Of a stretch of 64,000 bases of DNA, positions 24,379-35,408 are shown one piece after another. Below the pieces are notes generated by a model. That model made no database searches and was not told the DNA's origin. It saw nothing but the letters and a program-made list of their open reading frames with translations. The DNA comes from Omphalotus guepiniiformis (taxonomy: Eukaryota; Basidiomycota; Agaricomycetes; Agaricales; Omphalotaceae), in assembly GCA_028554645.1 (NCBI GenBank), contig JAQOOI010000064.1:1116001-1180000 (forward strand), in the 5' to 3' direction. A program made the position numbers and the translations under genes. The stretch's first letter is position 1; every line of letters starts with the position of its first letter.

Positions 24379-27300
24379 ATGGATCCCGAGCTTGTTTCGT
24401 ATTCGCACCTCCTCGCGCCTTCCCAAGAGTATCTGGACGCTGTTAAGGTCTTTCCGCTCATACCATCTATCAAGAAGGAAGTATTGGTACGTTCTTTCAT
24501 CTCTAGCTCTAGCGCGTGCGCTGAAGCTGACGCATCCATATAGTCGACCATTGGTACGCTGATTTCTGTGTGAAAGATCAGAAGGGACTAACCATGAATT
24601 GCAATGTTCTAGACAGTCCCTTGAGCTGGGAGTGAGCACAAATATCAATAAGTTACTAGGAATAGTCTTTGCTAACTTCTGTGGCAGCCAGCTTACCGCT
24701 TCAGACATCACTTTTTCGATTGTGAGACCGATAGTATTCAAGTTCGCCCGTCTAAAGAGTTTGGCCGTAGTCTATGCTTGCTTGGTTGTCAGATCCTACT
24801 TCTTGAATGAAGCTGAGGATGATCTGGCCTACGCGGGTGGTAAGTTCGCTTTTGTGATACGGGTCTGATTATAACCGTGCGCTTTTTCAGTCAATTTGTC
24901 TCGAGCAAACTTGTGTGAACTGTTGGCCATGAAACTCTTGAGTCATTTCGCCTCAGATTATATGCAACTAGTGGCAGTTTTGACGACTAGCTGGAATCCC
25001 CTTGCTGGCGCTTCCCCCGATATTGTGGATGAAGTACGGCAGGTTTTAGGTGGTGACGATGATGATCTCAATTACCCTCAAAGTGCTCTTGAGGTAGCTT
25101 ATTTCTCTTCTCACTCGTGACGGAGTACTCACTATCCAAATCAGATGGCTATTTCAACGGAATCAAAGAGGTTTCTGTCTTCTCCGGTTACTCAGAAAGT
25201 CGTGAATGATATCTACACCGGGAGAGTTGTCTTTACGACCGCAGCCACGCGCTCTGTATTAGCAGACAATTACAAACATCGTAGTATCCAAGTAAGGAGT
25301 TGGACTGTCATCAATCCTGTGCCGTCTCTTTCCTGATATCACAACTCATACCTTAAGATATATGATTGGAGAGATGCCCCGTTTCTAGACCACTATCGGT
25401 GACTACTCTCTACTTCTCATAACATCCAATCATGCTGACTTTCAGGCTCCTCTAGGCTTCGTGTTCCCAAGTACGGTGCAATACTCGAGTTTCTCAACTT
25501 CGCCCTTCTACTGTGTACTTTCTTGCTTTGTCTCTCAAGTATGGCTTCGTCAGCATGACTTGAAAAACACTTGCGTTAATGCATTCTTACAGACCGAGAT
25601 TATGAGAAGGCAACTTTCTGGGAGTGTATCTTTGCCATCTTTGCCATTGCCTTCGTACTTGAAGAGTATACCGCTTCCACAGAACACGGTTGGATCAGTA
25701 CGTGAATCAGTTCAATCTTTTTGACTATTTTCAACCGTTTGCTCAGTTTACATTGCCAATGCAAGTCTCTTATTCAACTAAACCAATTATTCTCTGAATT
25801 TGTGGGCACTAGATGTGGAACATATTTGACACCTCATTCATCGTCGTTTGGTTTGCATATGCTGCCCTGCGCATAAAGGGCCTTGCGTATTCAGACGGTA
25901 AGACTCTTAGGATTCTTGTTTACTGCGTTACTTTGAACGAGAATCAACGCTACTCTAGTCAAGTCCTCGGAGACAGCCTTTGATATCCTCTCATGCGGCG
26001 CCTGCATCTTATTTCCTCGGTGGGTGCCATAGTTTGTCCAAAATTTTGCTAAGCAGTAGAGTAGGTTGGCTTTCTTTGCCGTCTCGAACACGATCGTTGT
26101 CCTGTATGTCTTCTTTTGCTATGCTTGCTTCGACAATGCTTAGAATCAACGTCCAGATCTCTCCGGGCTATGATATCTGAATTCATATTCTTTATTGGCA
26201 TAGCTGCCATCTGCTTCTCTGGCGTGTTGTTCACCCTATGGAAGCTTGGTGAGGGCATTTTGCAGCGTCAGTGTACTCACAAAGTCTTATTTTACAACAG
26301 CAAAAGATCATGTCCGATGGAGTTTCAGGAAGATTGCCTGGCTCATGGTCCAAATCTGGTTTGGTAATACCTACCTGAGCTTCGCTGAGGCAGCAAGTTT
26401 TCATCAGCTATTGGGACCCATATTGATGACTGCCTTCGCTGCGTTGTCAAACACCTTGTTGCTCACTAGTACAGTGCCTTTTCGTGCAACTCATTACAGC
26501 TACTGATTCGAGTCTTTCAGTCCTCATTTCCATATTGTCCAATACTGTTGCTAGGATTGACTCGGTAAGAAATTTACTTCACTGCATATGGACGTTCTTT
26601 CCAAATAAGCTTCTTCATCCATATAGAATGCGACGCAAGAGGTAGGCAGAAAAGAAGCAACTCTTTGTAAATTTGCTAATATGTAATCGTCTTAGTATCT
26701 CTTCCAGTTCACAATTTCCACCATTGAAGGGTAAGCCCATACATTCCAGAAGACCTTTGCATTCCATACTCATGCCCGGTTGCACAGAGTGAAAGCTGAT
26801 GCACTCTTTTCATATCAACCACCTTTCAATGTACTGGCGCTGATCGTGCTCAAACCAGCCAGCTGGATCGTGTCTCCCCGGGCTTTACACTCTCTAAATG
26901 TCTTTCTTATCAAATTGACCAGCTTTCCAGTTCTCATAGCCATCGGGATATACGAAAGACGTCTAGCGTCTGGCCAGAAGTTTCGCGAATCTGGGAAAGG
27001 AGCAGCACATACATTGTTCAACAGCCTGCCCCGAAATATTAAAAACTTGCCCTTTGTCGAGGCTTTAGTTGGCTCTACGTCAGCGGACTTGTATGATGCG
27101 ATATTTGCTGTCGAGGCGGATCACGATCTCGACCTTTTTGAAGAGGAGGACAGTGACTTCCCTGCATTGCGTTCCTTTCCATCAAGAGATAATATACGTT
27201 CCTCTTCGCCTCGAGTGCGCAAAAGGCCGTCTAGTATCACAGGATCTTCTCGGAGAGACCATCGATCACCTCTTAGCTCACCACGCCTTCGGCCTATTTC

Positions 27301-27641
27301 AACAAGCCTCGAACCAGCTTCTGCTGAAGTACCTTCGGCACCATCAAAGAGTCCGCTTGCAAAGCTCTTTAATCGCACACCATCGGAGCATCCTGTTCCT
27401 GTCGTCTCTTCGGCGAGTATGGAAGCTACTATGAAAAGGGTTGAAGCACTGGTGGATGATATTAAGGATCTACCTGTACAGCGCCTAAAGGATGAAATGA
27501 AGGAACTCCAGGTACGTTCAAGGTTCCACGGGCTCTCGAACACCGTTGAATGATTACATCCAGGATCGACAAGCTCGCATTGAGAGCCTCCTTCTTACAC
27601 TGACTCGCGGAATGCGCCACGAATCCCATTCCGGAGTGTAA
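24379..27641 (+). CDS. YVC1: TRP-family vacuolar cation channel, YVC1-like
   Basis: A calcium-permeable channel of the vacuolar membrane in yeast (Yvc1). The start is MDPELVSYSHLLAPSQEYLD. The cytosolic N-terminal part includes ITFSIVRPIVFKFARLKSL and IYDWRDAPFLDHYRLRVPKYGA. The membrane part follows in short exons: ILEFLNFALLLCTFLLCLSS, FWECIFAIFAIAFVLEEYTA, IANMWNIFDTSFIVVWFAYA, AFDILSCGACILFPR, RAMISEFIFFIGIAAICFSG, then the pore stretch WLMVQIWFGNTYLSF and ILMTAFAALSNTLLLT. After QFTISTIEGVKADALFSYQPP comes a long cytosolic tail with an acidic patch, Ser/Pro-rich linker and a helical end (MKRVEALVDDIKDLPVQRL). There are about 14 exons, including a 10-nt microexon (24544-24553) followed by a 19-nt exon (24613-24631). 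The family match is very strong. Confidence 0.93.
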
Positions 27642-27842
27642 TGGAACCCGGTCATACACATTTCAGATGTAACGTACCGTAATCTACAATTCTCGTTTCA
27701 ATACGAATACCATTCTTCACCAATCCAAACAAAAGGGCAGGGAAATCTAGTCAAGATATTATTCCAGGTGAAAAATTAAGAATTCAATACAATATTACAT
27801 GGCGTCAAAGACCATAGAAACATGCCGTCTACAGTGGCGACG

Positions 27843-28840
27843 TCACTTGCTTTTTGCCAGTTTCTCCTGCCTCGCTTTCGCTCTCTCCGCCAAATCAACA
27901 CCAACAAGGATCTTAGATGCTTTCCAAAGCTGTACGACATTAATGATGTTTTTCAAAAGACATACTGGAGCGCTCAGGCACACGACCGCCTGAGCGTAGG
28001 TCAGCCCCACTAGATAGTACCCCAGATATGGGACTGAAGAAAAGTCGATTGGCACTGGTGTAGCGGTCCACTTGGCGACATACAGAGCGACATAAAAGAG
28101 CTCGTTACCCGCGCAGACGAAAAAGAGCGTGCGCTGATGGATGTATGGAAATACCATGAGATTCTGTCACATTTTGAGAAAAGAGACTTACTGAATCGTT
28201 GTAGTACAACCATAATATTCTACTAACATCACTAGTGACTCGTTTATGACTGGCGGAACCGGTAACCAGCGAGCTGTTGATCTGTGTCAATTAAAATCAC
28301 GAAAGCCTGAATAAGCACCGACCTATTCATGTGCATGTAATGACTACTGAAGTCGAGGGCAATGAGGAATTGAAACAGGATCGCATATGAGGGGTATGCG
28401 ATGGCAAGATAGCACAGCAAGCAACTAGTTGTACACCTATATAGTCGCAATGAATACACGTATTGCAGCCTATGATGTCGGAACGTACCGGTCAGTGACC
28501 ATGTCCAAAACAGCGCCGAACTTGGACGTTTCTCCGCGAGCGCGAGCGACTTGGCCGTCGACAGCGTCAAGTAAACATGACACGGAATACGTGATTGTAC
28601 AATATATAGGATGATAGCTCATGAAATGCAGTGACACTGCAGCGAGAATGATTCGTGTATAGCCTGAAAAGGGAGATAAATAACGAGGTGAAAGCAATGA
28701 TAGGTATACTTACCAATTAGATTGGGTGCGAAGAGAAAAACATTTTCAGAGTAAGTTTGGGCAGTAGCTAGGTCGACAGCCTCCTTTGCATCGACATGGG
28801 TAATAGACGTCGGTCGCCGGTGAGTAGTGTTATTGGCCAT
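27843..28840 (-). CDS. PIS1: Phosphatidylinositol synthase (CDP-alcohol phosphatidyltransferase)
   Basis: Makes phosphatidylinositol from CDP-diacylglycerol and myo-inositol in the ER membrane. The start exon reads MANNTTHRRPTSIT and ends in ENVFLFAPNLIG. The next exon holds the full CAPT signature D-x2-DG-x2-AR-x8-G-x3-D-x3-D, read as DAVDGQVARARG...GAVLDMVTD, all residues present. Further exons give LAIAYPSYAILFQFLIALDF, SSHYMHM, and FPYIHQRTLFFVCAGNELFY. The last exon has membrane helices around SVPYLGYYLVGLTYAQAVVC and a lysine-rich tail ending KLAKSK, a possible di-lysine ER-retrieval end. The gene is divergent from asparagine synthetase with 197 bp between starts. Confidence 0.93.
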
Positions 28841-29037
28841 AGGAAGAAGAGGAACAGCAAGAGACGGTTAAAAACAAGTTTTTCTCAGACAGCCCGGAAT
28901 ACGCGTCCTGACTAATCTTGACTATGTCATCACTATAGCTCTCAATCTTATCTTATCTCCTCCTATCGAGTCAGATAGAACTTTTGAAAATTCTTGGAAA
29001 AATCTATCATTCAATCTTCAACTCTTCAACTTTTACA

Positions 29038-31359
29038 ATGTGTGGTATATTCGCGTTACATGGCGTCGACCAGCCAGCACTCTATAGAACACGTTGCATT
29101 GCTTGCTCTAAAAAGCTTCGCCATCGCGGCCCGGACTGGTCAGGATGTTACGTCGGTAAAGAGTCTGTACTTGTTCACGAACGTCTTGCCATCGTTGGTG
29201 TTGGTACGCTCTTTCATCTTTATTCGTATCTCGACACTCATATATTAAGCTGAACAGACACCGGTGCTCAACCACTGTTCAGTGAGGATGGCAAGCTTGC
29301 CTTGGCTGTTAACGGAGAGATTTACAATCATCTCGCCCTCCGTGAAAGTCTTGGTCCAGACGTAAAGTTCAAAACACACTCTGACTGTGAACCCATCATT
29401 GGACTTGTAAGTGCTTTTCTCCTGAGCATTTCCGAAATCGTCCTCACCGTCTGTGCAGTATAAGAAACACGGCAAGGACCTCTGTTCTCTGCTCGATGGC
29501 ATGTTCTCATTTGTCTTGCTGGACGAATCTGTCACACCTACCCGAATTATTGCCGCACGAGACCCTATTGGTATCACGACGCTATATCAGGGCTGGCACT
29601 CCAAGAAGCCAGGGGCAGTTTACTTTGCTTCCGAACTTAAAGCTCTCGTCGACGATTGCGACTCCATAATATCGTTCCCCCCAGGACATGTCTACGATAG
29701 TAGGGACAATTCTACCACAAGGTACTATAAACCATCATGGTGGAACGGTGACCTCGACGGCCCAGAGGCTACCATTCCCTCTACCAAAGCTGATCTTGAT
29801 CTCATCCGAACAACGTTGGAGGATGCAGTCAGGAAACGACTGATGTCCGAGGTTCCGTATGGAGTTCTCCTCAGTGGTGGACTTGATAGTAGTCTGATTG
29901 CGTCCATTGCTGCACGTGAGACAGAAAAGGTGGCGCAGGCTCAGTACGAACTGCGGCAAAGGAAGCTGAAGGAAGCCACAAGTGGACCTCCAACTCCCAA
30001 CAATGCCCTCGCTAATGAACTCAGTATGTTCACCTTTTCTTCTCTGTCCAAAGATCGAAACATGATTGTCTTGCACCCCAGCTACTCTCGCCGCATGGCC
30101 TCAGCTTCACTCCTTCTCAATTGGCCTTGAGAACTCTCCAGATCTACTTGCAGCCAGAAAAGCCGCCCACTTCCTTGGCACGGTGCACCATGAATACGTC
30201 TTTACTGTTCAAGAGGGTTTGGACGCTATACCCGAAGTCATATATCACCTGGAAACGTTCGACGTCACAACCGTTCGGGCTAGCACTCCCATGTATCTAC
30301 TTAGTCGCAAGATCAAGGCTATGGGTGTTAAGATGGTCCTCAGCGGTGAGGGAAGTGACGAGATACTGGGCGGCAAGTGGCACCTCATTGACTCTAGCTA
30401 CTAACAAGTCTCCCTTACGTTTCCCTTGCAGGTTATCTCTACTTCCATGCTGCTCCTGATGGGCCATCCTTCCACCAGGAGTGTGTGAGGCGCGTCAAGA
30501 ACTTGCACACCTCCGACTGCCTTCGTGCGAACAAGTGAGTATCATAAACGTTGCTCTTCGTTCAACGGTTGTCAACGTGATCATTCCAACAGGTCGACGA
30601 TGGCCTGGGGTCTCGAGGCGCGCGTACCCTTCTTGGACAAGAGTTTCCTTGAAGTCGCAATGAATGTTGATCCGCAGGAGAAAATGTTCAGCAAGGGTTC
30701 GTCCCAGGCAGTCGATGCAGATGGCTGCCCCAAGATGGAGAAAGTATGGTATATTCTCGGCTTTTCAAGTGAATGTTTATTGAGGGTATGGGTCTGCTCT
30801 AGTACATCCTCCGAAAAGCATTCGACTGCGCACCGGACGGAAAGGTTCAACGTTATCATACTATCTCTTTACACAATACTCGGACTGACTTGAAATTTTC
30901 CTTCGTCTAGCCCTACCTTCCTCGCTCTATTCTTTGGCGGCAGAAAGAACAGTTCTCTGATGGTGTGGGATACTCCTGGATCGATGGGTACATGATAACT
31001 TTCTCCTCGGGGTTTATCATTTGACTCTATTACCTTAACGTAGTATCAAGGAGCATGCTGCAACGGTCGTACCCGACGAAGCTTTCGAGAAGAGGGCAGA
31101 ACGTTGGCCCGAGAGCACGCCGGACACCAAAGAAGCGTATTATATCCGAGATATTTTCGACAGTCTCTTCCCTACCGAGGTCGCAGCCAGAACTGCCATT
31201 CGGTTCGTAACTCATCTTGCAGGAAATATATTACCTGCAGGGATCTGACTATTTTATAACGTTAGATGGATTCCGCGAGGTGACTGGGGTTGCTCCCCCG
31301 ATCCTTCAGGGCGTAGCGTCAGTATTCACAATGCGGCATATGGAAACGACACGGACTGA
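29038..31359 (+). CDS. ASN2: Asparagine synthetase (glutamine-hydrolysing)
   Basis: Makes asparagine from aspartate, glutamine and ATP. The N-terminal glutaminase domain starts MCGIFALHG, so the nucleophile Cys is residue 2 after Met removal. It continues with [11 protein letters not shown] and [12 protein letters not shown]. The synthetase domain carries the ATP pyrophosphatase P-loop [20 protein letters not shown], then [39 protein letters not shown] and [20 protein letters not shown]. The end reads [19 protein letters not shown]. At least eight introns are visible; the one at 30373-30431 uses a GC donor (GCAAGT), needed to read ILGGYLYF. All catalytic motifs are intact. In the promoter only a near-match (TGACTAA, about 28908) to a Gcn4 site is seen. 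Confidence 0.96.
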
Positions 31360-32271
31360 TTACGGACCGCACTCACGATGTTCTTATTTTTTACTAATAG
31401 AGAATAGAAGTGAAGTACAATAAAATCAGGCTTGAAGGATCCACGGACGAGACGATTATGTACATACATACCGAAACTCTGGACTCTGTAATCAGCGTAC
31501 GGAGATCTGGAATTGCCTACATACGCAGCCTGCAAATGCTAGCCATTTATCCAACCAGCCCAGAACTCTGGTTGGTACATGAGAACTTACCAGGGGGGTA
31601 TACCATAGCTTCCTTTCAGAGTAAAGACCAGTTCAATCATACGCACATCAATCATATGAAGATACCAATTTCAATGATCCAGGATAATAAACAGATATTG
31701 AGAAAGGGAAGTAAGGAAGGGAAGATTATAACCAGAGAAATCATGCATGATGATACAGATAGAGAGCGTTGTAATTCTAGGGAATGAGAATAGTAAGTAG
31801 TTACGTGACGTGTAAATTGATGAAATTGTGGGGTATGAGACGACAGACGACCATTAAGGATAGAAGGGAGCGCGCAGAAAGGTTCATCATCAGAGTGCGA
31901 ACAACCGTTCAGGTAGAAAGCCAATATACCATACAAGCAGAGCAAAGAATATTGAGGGGGAGCATTATAGAAAAGAAAACCCCATAGGAAGAACGGCATA
32001 AGAATAAGGAGTGTTGTTAGCCAAATGAGTACTGATCGCCATACGAGAGGGTTACTAGAACAAAGATGCATAGCAAACAAGAAGGTAATGAGAAAAAGAG
32101 AGCGATGACAGAAAGCTGATGCTGACCGGATAAAGAGGAAAAAGGTAGTGGTATAATAAAATACGAGAGGGATAATACGATATTGCGAGTGAAACCATAA
32201 GGAAGAGGGGGTAGAATACGTTTTGCGTTCAACGATCATTAACTCTATGTCTCTTAACGAAGAAAAAGAGT
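31360..32271. other. Purine-rich intergenic stretch between convergent genes
   Basis: The ends of asparagine synthetase (+) and the RhoGEF gene (-) face each other across 912 bp. From about 31680 to 32220 the plus strand is strongly purine-rich (GA/AG), which opens a 195-codon minus-strand frame full of Phe, Leu and Ser; this is composition, not a protein family. The stretch probably carries the 3' UTR of the RhoGEF gene. Confidence 0.45.
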
Positions 32272-35200
32272 TCAGACGTGATTCAGAGCAGGATCATTTG
32301 CAAACATTTGGCGATACAAGCCTACCCCTGAATCTTCTGACGGCGCAGGCGACGACATGGACTTGGCTACAGGAATTGGTGTTTTTGTGGCCTGCGACGT
32401 CGACGTATTGATACTCCCGTTTGTCTGCGACGTGTTCCTCGTCCGCTTTGGTATAGGCGCCGCACGCGTGCTAGTGTTCCACTCGGGCTTCGTTACGGTC
32501 GCTTTATTGGAATTATGGCCGTCCTCTGACGCCACTGCCCGGCGGGCAGTAGGGACAGGGGTAGTCACCGTCCTTCGACTGGAAGGGCGAGGGCTGTTTG
32601 AGCTCTCGCCTCCGGACACTAGTCGTGTGCCGAATTTGGCGTTGGCAGAGGATTCCCTCGCGTACGCAGGTGAAGTGCTGATGGCACCGCCGCGACGGGA
32701 GGGGACGCCAGGACGGACCCTGGCTTTGATCACGGGCTTCTGGACAGTGACTTTGTCGGCACCCCAATAGGAGAAGCTCATCTTGCTCTTACGATCACTA
32801 TCGGACGAGTCGTTGCCATCGTTGCCATCGTCATCATCGTCAGCGGGCATCGGAACGATTCTTGGTTTGTTAGATATCTGGGCACGAGAACGGACGACAC
32901 TGGGTACACGCGAAGTCAAGCAATGGATGCAGCAGAAGAGAACTGGTGACTTACTCTTCCATGGACACGACCCCTTCTCTAGGCTGTGCGACGTCCCCAA
33001 TTGCCCAAGTTTCAATCTTGATAAACTTGTTAGCAAATTCGAAACGGACTTGAACAGAGTCTTCACCTTGATAAACTTGTACAGATTCCTTGGTTTGGTA
33101 TGGGAACCCCTCCTGCCCGCACCAGTAGTAGCATACTTTGATTTCCCTTGCAAGTCTGGTAACGAGGTAGTCCTCGAATTCGTGACAGCGACAATCGGGA
33201 GAGACGTCGTGCCTGTGCGCTGACACAATAGCGCGACATCATTGAACACCACCAACCAGAGATCCTTCTTACTACCTCCGGTATGGAGAACATCACTGAG
33301 ACGTTTGAAAGATGGTTTGCCCCGTACTGGCCTATTTTGTATAGCGGCAGGTGGTGGGGATGCTGAGCCTGATAGAGGTGATCTACCCAGTTGAGAAGGG
33401 GGACCGCCGCTTCCAGGCGGGACATATTGCTTTTCCTCCAATAACACTCTGGATGGTTTGGGTAACGCAACCTGGCGAACCTTATCCAAGCCATCTATAC
33501 GCGCGAACACGTCTCTAGTCTTGTCCCTCTCCTCCTTCTGTATCTTTTCATCTTCGATGCTACGAACAATACTCTCCACCTCTGCCACCATCTGAAGCGT
33601 ACTCTCGTACTCGAAAGTACTGGGATCGGTGTGAAAAAGTAAGTTTTGGAAAAGTAACGGGTATTTAAGGAGCCGCTGGAAGGGTTTGGAGAGAGTGATG
33701 GCTAAACCTGTCTCGCCTTTCTCGGCAGCACTCTCCTCAAGCCGTCGAAGAATAGCACATATTTTGGGCCAAGTCGGATTAGAGGCAGAAAAACTTTTGG
33801 AAGATTTCTTTGTTGGCGAGTTGTTGAGTGCGGTGTCCACTTGTTCCAGAGCGCGTTCGAGGTGAAGGACATACGTTGCATAACCGTGAAATAGATCGGA
33901 CTAGACATTGATCAGAGAAAACAAGAAACTTGAGCGTGATATACAACTCACGTTTGCAACAAACACGTCTGCCAAGCTCCTGACTAACGGGTATTGATCA
34001 TCATATCTCTTTTTCAGCGCTTCAGAAAGTCTCCTGTGACCGTCCAACACGCCACTATCAATGACCTCTAAACAGATGCGGAGATCTTCTGGCAACTGTT
34101 GAGGAGCGACGCCATCACCAAATCCATCAGGGCGATCCTTGTCCTTGGAGTCTTTCTTGAGCTTGCGCATGACACCTCTGGCAGCCGTGCCGCCTGTGTT
34201 AATAGACTGCTGGCCCTGACTGTAATTGCGTTCGCGCTCCACAGTGACAGACTGGCGGCCGAGGGAATGTGTTGAAGCATTGAGGTTTCGTGCTGGCGGA
34301 GGTAGTGAGTGATGTGAGCGTGATGGAAAGGGGACGGATTTGGCACCAGCTGTATTCCTCGTGGCAGCAGCATTGGCACGATAGGGCGACCTAGGATGAT
34401 TGTGCTTGGACACCTGGGCAGAGGGCTTTCTAGAGGATGATTTGGGCATGTCAGAATCTTCTTCTTCGTCAGTGTCGAGAGAATCCGCATCGTTGTTTGG
34501 AGTGGGATGGCCAAGGGAGGGAGTTGGAGACATGAAACGGGCTGCAATCGGAGGTAATTGGTCTGTAGATTCCGCCGACGGAGAGTCTGAACGATAGTAG
34601 TCATAGTCAAGGTTGGGGGTAGAGGAAGAGAGAGGAGAGAGAGGAGCAGCAGAGGAATGATAGGGATGTAACAATGGATCTATGAAAGTTTCCTTCATTT
34701 TTGTGAGTTCTTGAACGTATCTAGAGCAGCATGAACGAGAAGAAAAAGGTAAGAGAAGCACCCCAAAAGCTACGTATCTTTCCTCACTGGAAATAATCTC
34801 AAAGAGGACTTCCTGGCGAGTGCGCTCGCGTGAACCGAGGTTGGAAACAAGATCCTCTTCGGTAACCTGGCTCCAAGACTGTGCAGCTAGAATTCTGCTA
34901 CCACTGGTGTTGGCAGACATCTGAGAGTAAGGCGTGCCTGATCTGAGAGACTGAGCCGAGGCAGCATCCTGCCTGTGCGTGTACGGCGAAGCGACCCTTG
35001 GAGGTTTGGTGTTGAGATCGGATTTGGAGGAGGAAGCAGCAGCAGAAGAGGTAGAACCACGGGGAGGGATTGGGGATGGCGACTGGGGCAACGGTCGATC
35101 AAGAGCTGGGGTAGGCGTCGGAGGTGGTGAGATGAAGGCTACCTTTTTGTGCGTGTCATTGCGAGCAGCATCGTCTGCGGGTGTTGGTGTCGGCGAAGAA

Positions 35201-35397
35201 AGTGTCGGCGTCGGCGTCGTGTCTTCAGCGGACTCGTCGTCCTCGTCGTCAGGGACACGACTAGGCTCAGGGAGAGGCTTGTCTGCTGGTGGGGCAGGTG
35301 GAGGCCATGTTCGCAGAGGGGGAAGCTGGAGTTTTTCTTTCTGAGCCTCTTTCTCCTTCTCTCGACCTAGATGAAGCCTTTGCAAGAACGCCTTCAT
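32272..35397 (-). CDS. Dbl-type RhoGEF (DH plus PH domains) with large disordered inserts
   Basis: Activates Rho-family GTPases by nucleotide exchange. A Pro-rich N-terminus (MKAFLQRLHLGREKEKEAQK onward) leads to the DH domain, starting RTRQEVLFEIISSEERYVQEL. The DH domain is interrupted by about 185 disordered residues (about 34100-34660) before resuming at LPEDLRICLEVIDSGVLDG, SDLFHGYATYVLHLERALEQ and LSKPFQRLLKYPLLFQNLLFH, the conserved DH helix. The PH domain includes RPVRGKPSFKRLSDVL and KDLWLVVFNDVALLCQ, with its own insert, then IETWAIGDVAQPREGV. The tail ends FANDPALNHV. The intron at 33017-33066 lies between 14-bp direct repeats. The start codon is only 11 bp from the divergent methyltransferase ATG. 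Confidence 0.88.
33017..33080. repeat. 14-bp direct repeat bounding a 50-bp intron in the RhoGEF gene
   Basis: CTTGATAAACTTGT occurs at 33017-33030 and 33067-33080, period 50 bp. On the minus strand the first exon ends in ...TTTATCAAG at 33067, the intron starts GTGAAG at 33066 and ends ...TTTATCAAG at 33017, and the next exon reads ATTGAAACTTGG (IETW). The intron therefore repeats the last 14 bases of its upstream exon at its own 3' end. Confidence 0.85.
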
Positions 35398-35408
35398 TGC
35401 CGACGACG

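Noticed and set aside
31652..32239. 195-codon minus-strand ORF rich in Phe, Leu and Ser
   Set aside because: It arises from a purine-rich plus strand, has no motif or splice structure and lies between convergent gene ends.
34979..35370. Gly/Ser/Val-rich plus-strand ORFs opposite the RhoGEF N-terminus
   Set aside because: They are antisense shadows of Pro/Thr/Ser-rich coding sequence.
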